In this document: positions 61,850 to 64,000 of the stretch, piece after piece
Numbering within the stretch: position 1 is the first letter of the stretch
Layout of the letters: each line of letters opens with the position of its first letter
Assembly (NCBI GenBank): GCA_022316685.1
Contig: JAKJHU010000135.1
Location: forward strand, 586,001 to 650,000
Origin: Progne subis subis
Taxonomy: Eukaryota; Chordata; Aves; Passeriformes; Hirundinidae
DNA: 64,000 nt
Direction of reading: 5' to 3'
The notes under the pieces: model-generated
Told to the model about the DNA's origin: nothing
The model's database searches: none
What the model saw: the letters and a program-made list of their open reading frames with translations, nothing else
Translations under genes and position numbers: made by a program

Positions 61850-61874
61850 CTGCAAGAAAAAGAGAAAATGGCAC
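61850..61874 (-). other. Splice acceptor of the KCNJ2 coding exon
   Basis: On the minus strand a T/C-rich run ends in TTCTTGCAG, with the AG at 61851-61850. It is the best acceptor upstream of the start codon and sits 216 bases from it, where the KCNJ2 intron-exon junction is expected. The call rests on consensus only; no transcript data were available. Confidence 0.75.
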
Positions 61875-63781
61875 TTTAGGTCCTGGAGTAAAAGCATGAG
61901 GGATCAAGGAAAACGACACCTGTGGACCTGCAGGAAGTTCCCTCTTTCTTAACGGCATTTTCAGCAACGTTCAGTGTGTGCAGCTGTGCGTGGACAGGGG
62001 TCACACCTCGTTACTGCAAGGAAGGAATTGCCCTTCCCGAAGGAAAGATCTGAAGGGATCGTGTCACAGCAGTCTGAGCAATATTCGCTTTAAAGCTGGG
62101 CACGCAAAGGATCTCTCTGCTATTTATAACTGCGATTTCTGCTTATTTTCAGACAAACAATTCCCGTTAACATCATTCTGTCCAAACACAAATACTGAAG
62201 TGGTTTGCAGCGACTTATGGTGTGCCTCGCGGACTGTCTGACCCATGACAAAGCAGGGAGTGAGCAAAGGGGTAGGTGGAGACAGGAATAAACTTGGGAA
62301 GTGCAGACAGCGGTGATTCCATGAAATTAAAGCACATTCAATTGTTTTAATGAAGCTAAAAAGAAGGAGTTGTGCAGTTCTCAGCAAATTTCCAGGATAA
62401 GGGCTGCAGTAGCTAACTGCATAAACTCATCGGGATCTCTTGGAGTTTTTACGCTCAAGTTTGGCCTAAGTTGTACAAAAAAGTTAAGCCTTTTAAAGCT
62501 CTCGTCTGCTCCTGCTAAAGCCACCAGTAAAACGTAGCAGGATCAGCCGAGTGCCTTCCTAGCACCTTTAGGAATGAGCTTTTAGCACCTTTCCTTCGGG
62601 AGCCCGAGGCAGCCCCTTCCATCCCCAGCGGGTGACAGTCCCGAGAGTCCCGTGGGTCTGAAATGTCACCAGTCAAGGTTCAGCAGAAAGGCTACAAAAC
62701 CCTCTTCCTGAGGGGAGAAGCCACCAAAAACTTGTTTCAGGGAGGTCTGGCTTAGACCCAGGTCTAGCTTTTAACAAGTGCGTCACCCCATTAAGTCATG
62801 CACCGCATATCAGGAAATGGAATTGAAATACTGCAGAGGAGAAGGGATGCATTAAAGCGACGGCTGCAGCCACACAAGGCCCACGGAGGGAATAAAGCTC
62901 AGCCCGGGTGGAGAGGAACATCTGCTGCCCCTTTGGCATGGCACGGGAGGCTCGAGAACCATTTACAGTAGCAGGGGATTAAATCACGGCGCTCTTCCTA
63001 AATTAATGTTTTCAAAACTCTTCTGAGTTTGTGCAAAAGCCAGCAAAACTGTAGGAGCACAACCCCTGCACCCGGCAGGACCTCTGCTCTTCTTCTGACT
63101 GGAATCTGACAACAGCTGGAGGTAAGATAGTTATCTCCTTTCCCAACAACAGCAGCCCCTAAAGCCCTGCTGAGGTGCTCCATAGGACTTGAGCGATTTC
63201 AAACAACCCCTCAAGCCCTCCCACGTCCCTCAGGCCACATTACAGAGGCTTGAGCTCAGCAAACACTTGTTAGGAAAAGAGCAGGTGACAAGCAGCAGCA
63301 TCATCAGCTTGGTGCAGGCTGCTTTTCCCTCCAGGATCTGCTCAGGGTTTACTTTCACCTCCTCTTTTCCCCTCGCTCCTGTTTGTTGTGCAAGAATGTG
63401 TCCGGGTGCCTCCTTGCCAGGATTAGTCATCTGTGACTTCAGCTCAGACAAGACATTTTGGCAGCTCTTGGCGGGTTCTGTAATGCCCCTTTGAGCGCAG
63501 CTCTCAGCACTGAACGCTTCTGGTGGAGCTGCCCTCGGACTTATTCTGGGCACTTTTTCTTACTTTTATAACTGTCTTGCCTCCACTGTGTAAGGATCCA
63601 CTCCTTCTTCCCCTTACACCTCTTTGTTCCCGGGGCTTCTCACTCCCGTCAGGATACCGTGCTCAACAGTACAAAAGAATTCTTTTAATGCTCACTTAAG
63701 TGATTTGTTTTGGCCAAAACCCCGCTTTTATTAGAAACCTGAACACAGCAGGGAAGTGAAATTACTGTTAATACATCCCAC

Positions 63782-63818
<37 letters not shown>

Positions 63819-64000
63819 ACAACCAAAACCAACTTCTTGAAAAGCCATTGCACTGCTCTGCAAATCGATCACTTTCATAAACCACATCCTATAATCACAG
63901 TCATGTTCGACTTCCACAGTCAAAGCCTGTTTTGTTCCAAGCTGATTGAAACACACAGCCTAGGAAACAGTTCATTCTGGAGTTTGGGTTTGTTTTTTTT
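61850..64000 (-). other. KCNJ2: KCNJ2 first intron (partial)
   Basis: The sequence upstream of the acceptor has no coding potential and runs off the right edge. The matching donor and the noncoding first exon were not found and probably lie beyond the window. The only repeat seen is an A31 tract at 63785-63815. The rest is unique, moderately AT-rich sequence that could hold intronic enhancers. Confidence 0.6.

Overview
The window reads as a vertebrate and almost certainly bird chromosome. Two things support this. Many short 5'-truncated pieces carry the avian CR1 LINE 3' end. The single protein gene, KCNJ2 (Kir2.1), has a bird-like variant of the first extracellular loop. I see no bacterial-type operons, CRISPR arrays, rRNA or tRNA genes.

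Right end (about 56.4-64.0 kb, minus strand): KCNJ2, an inward-rectifier K+ channel. One exon holds the last 216 bases of 5' UTR, the whole 427-codon reading frame (60348-61633) and a roughly 3.9 kb 3' UTR ending at an AATAAA near 56456. A good splice acceptor at 61850 opens an intron that runs off the right edge. The reading frame carries two 1-base gains, both in short homopolymers, which split it as written. Everything else is intact, so base-level assembly error is the likely cause.

Left 56 kb: no protein gene that I can support. KCNJ2 is on the minus strand and the conserved vertebrate order is KCNJ16-KCNJ2-(gene desert)-SOX9. This should therefore be the KCNJ2-proximal part of the SOX9 regulatory desert. 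It alternates AT-balanced, repeat-free stretches (candidate conserved noncoding elements near 7.9, 10.1, 13.7, 17.2, 27.6, 29.5, 31.0, 37.6, 41.0, 43.0, 44.7, 47.0 and 54.2 kb) with CR1 fragments, LTRs and many tandem repeats.

Most unusual features: (i) a dense repeat hotspot at 48.1-53.3 kb, made of a 28-copy 24-bp minisatellite, a 480-bp pure-purine hexamer array, a CR1 copy and at least five LTR pieces in both orientations; (ii) an imperfect inverted repeat with arms at 3195-3360 and 5307-5487, flanking a solo LTR; (iii) a near-identical copy of that LTR 30 kb away at 35152-35544; (iv) one clear and one probable ancient MIR-type SINE; (v) a poly(A)/poly(U) pair in the KCNJ2 3' UTR that could fold into a long hairpin.
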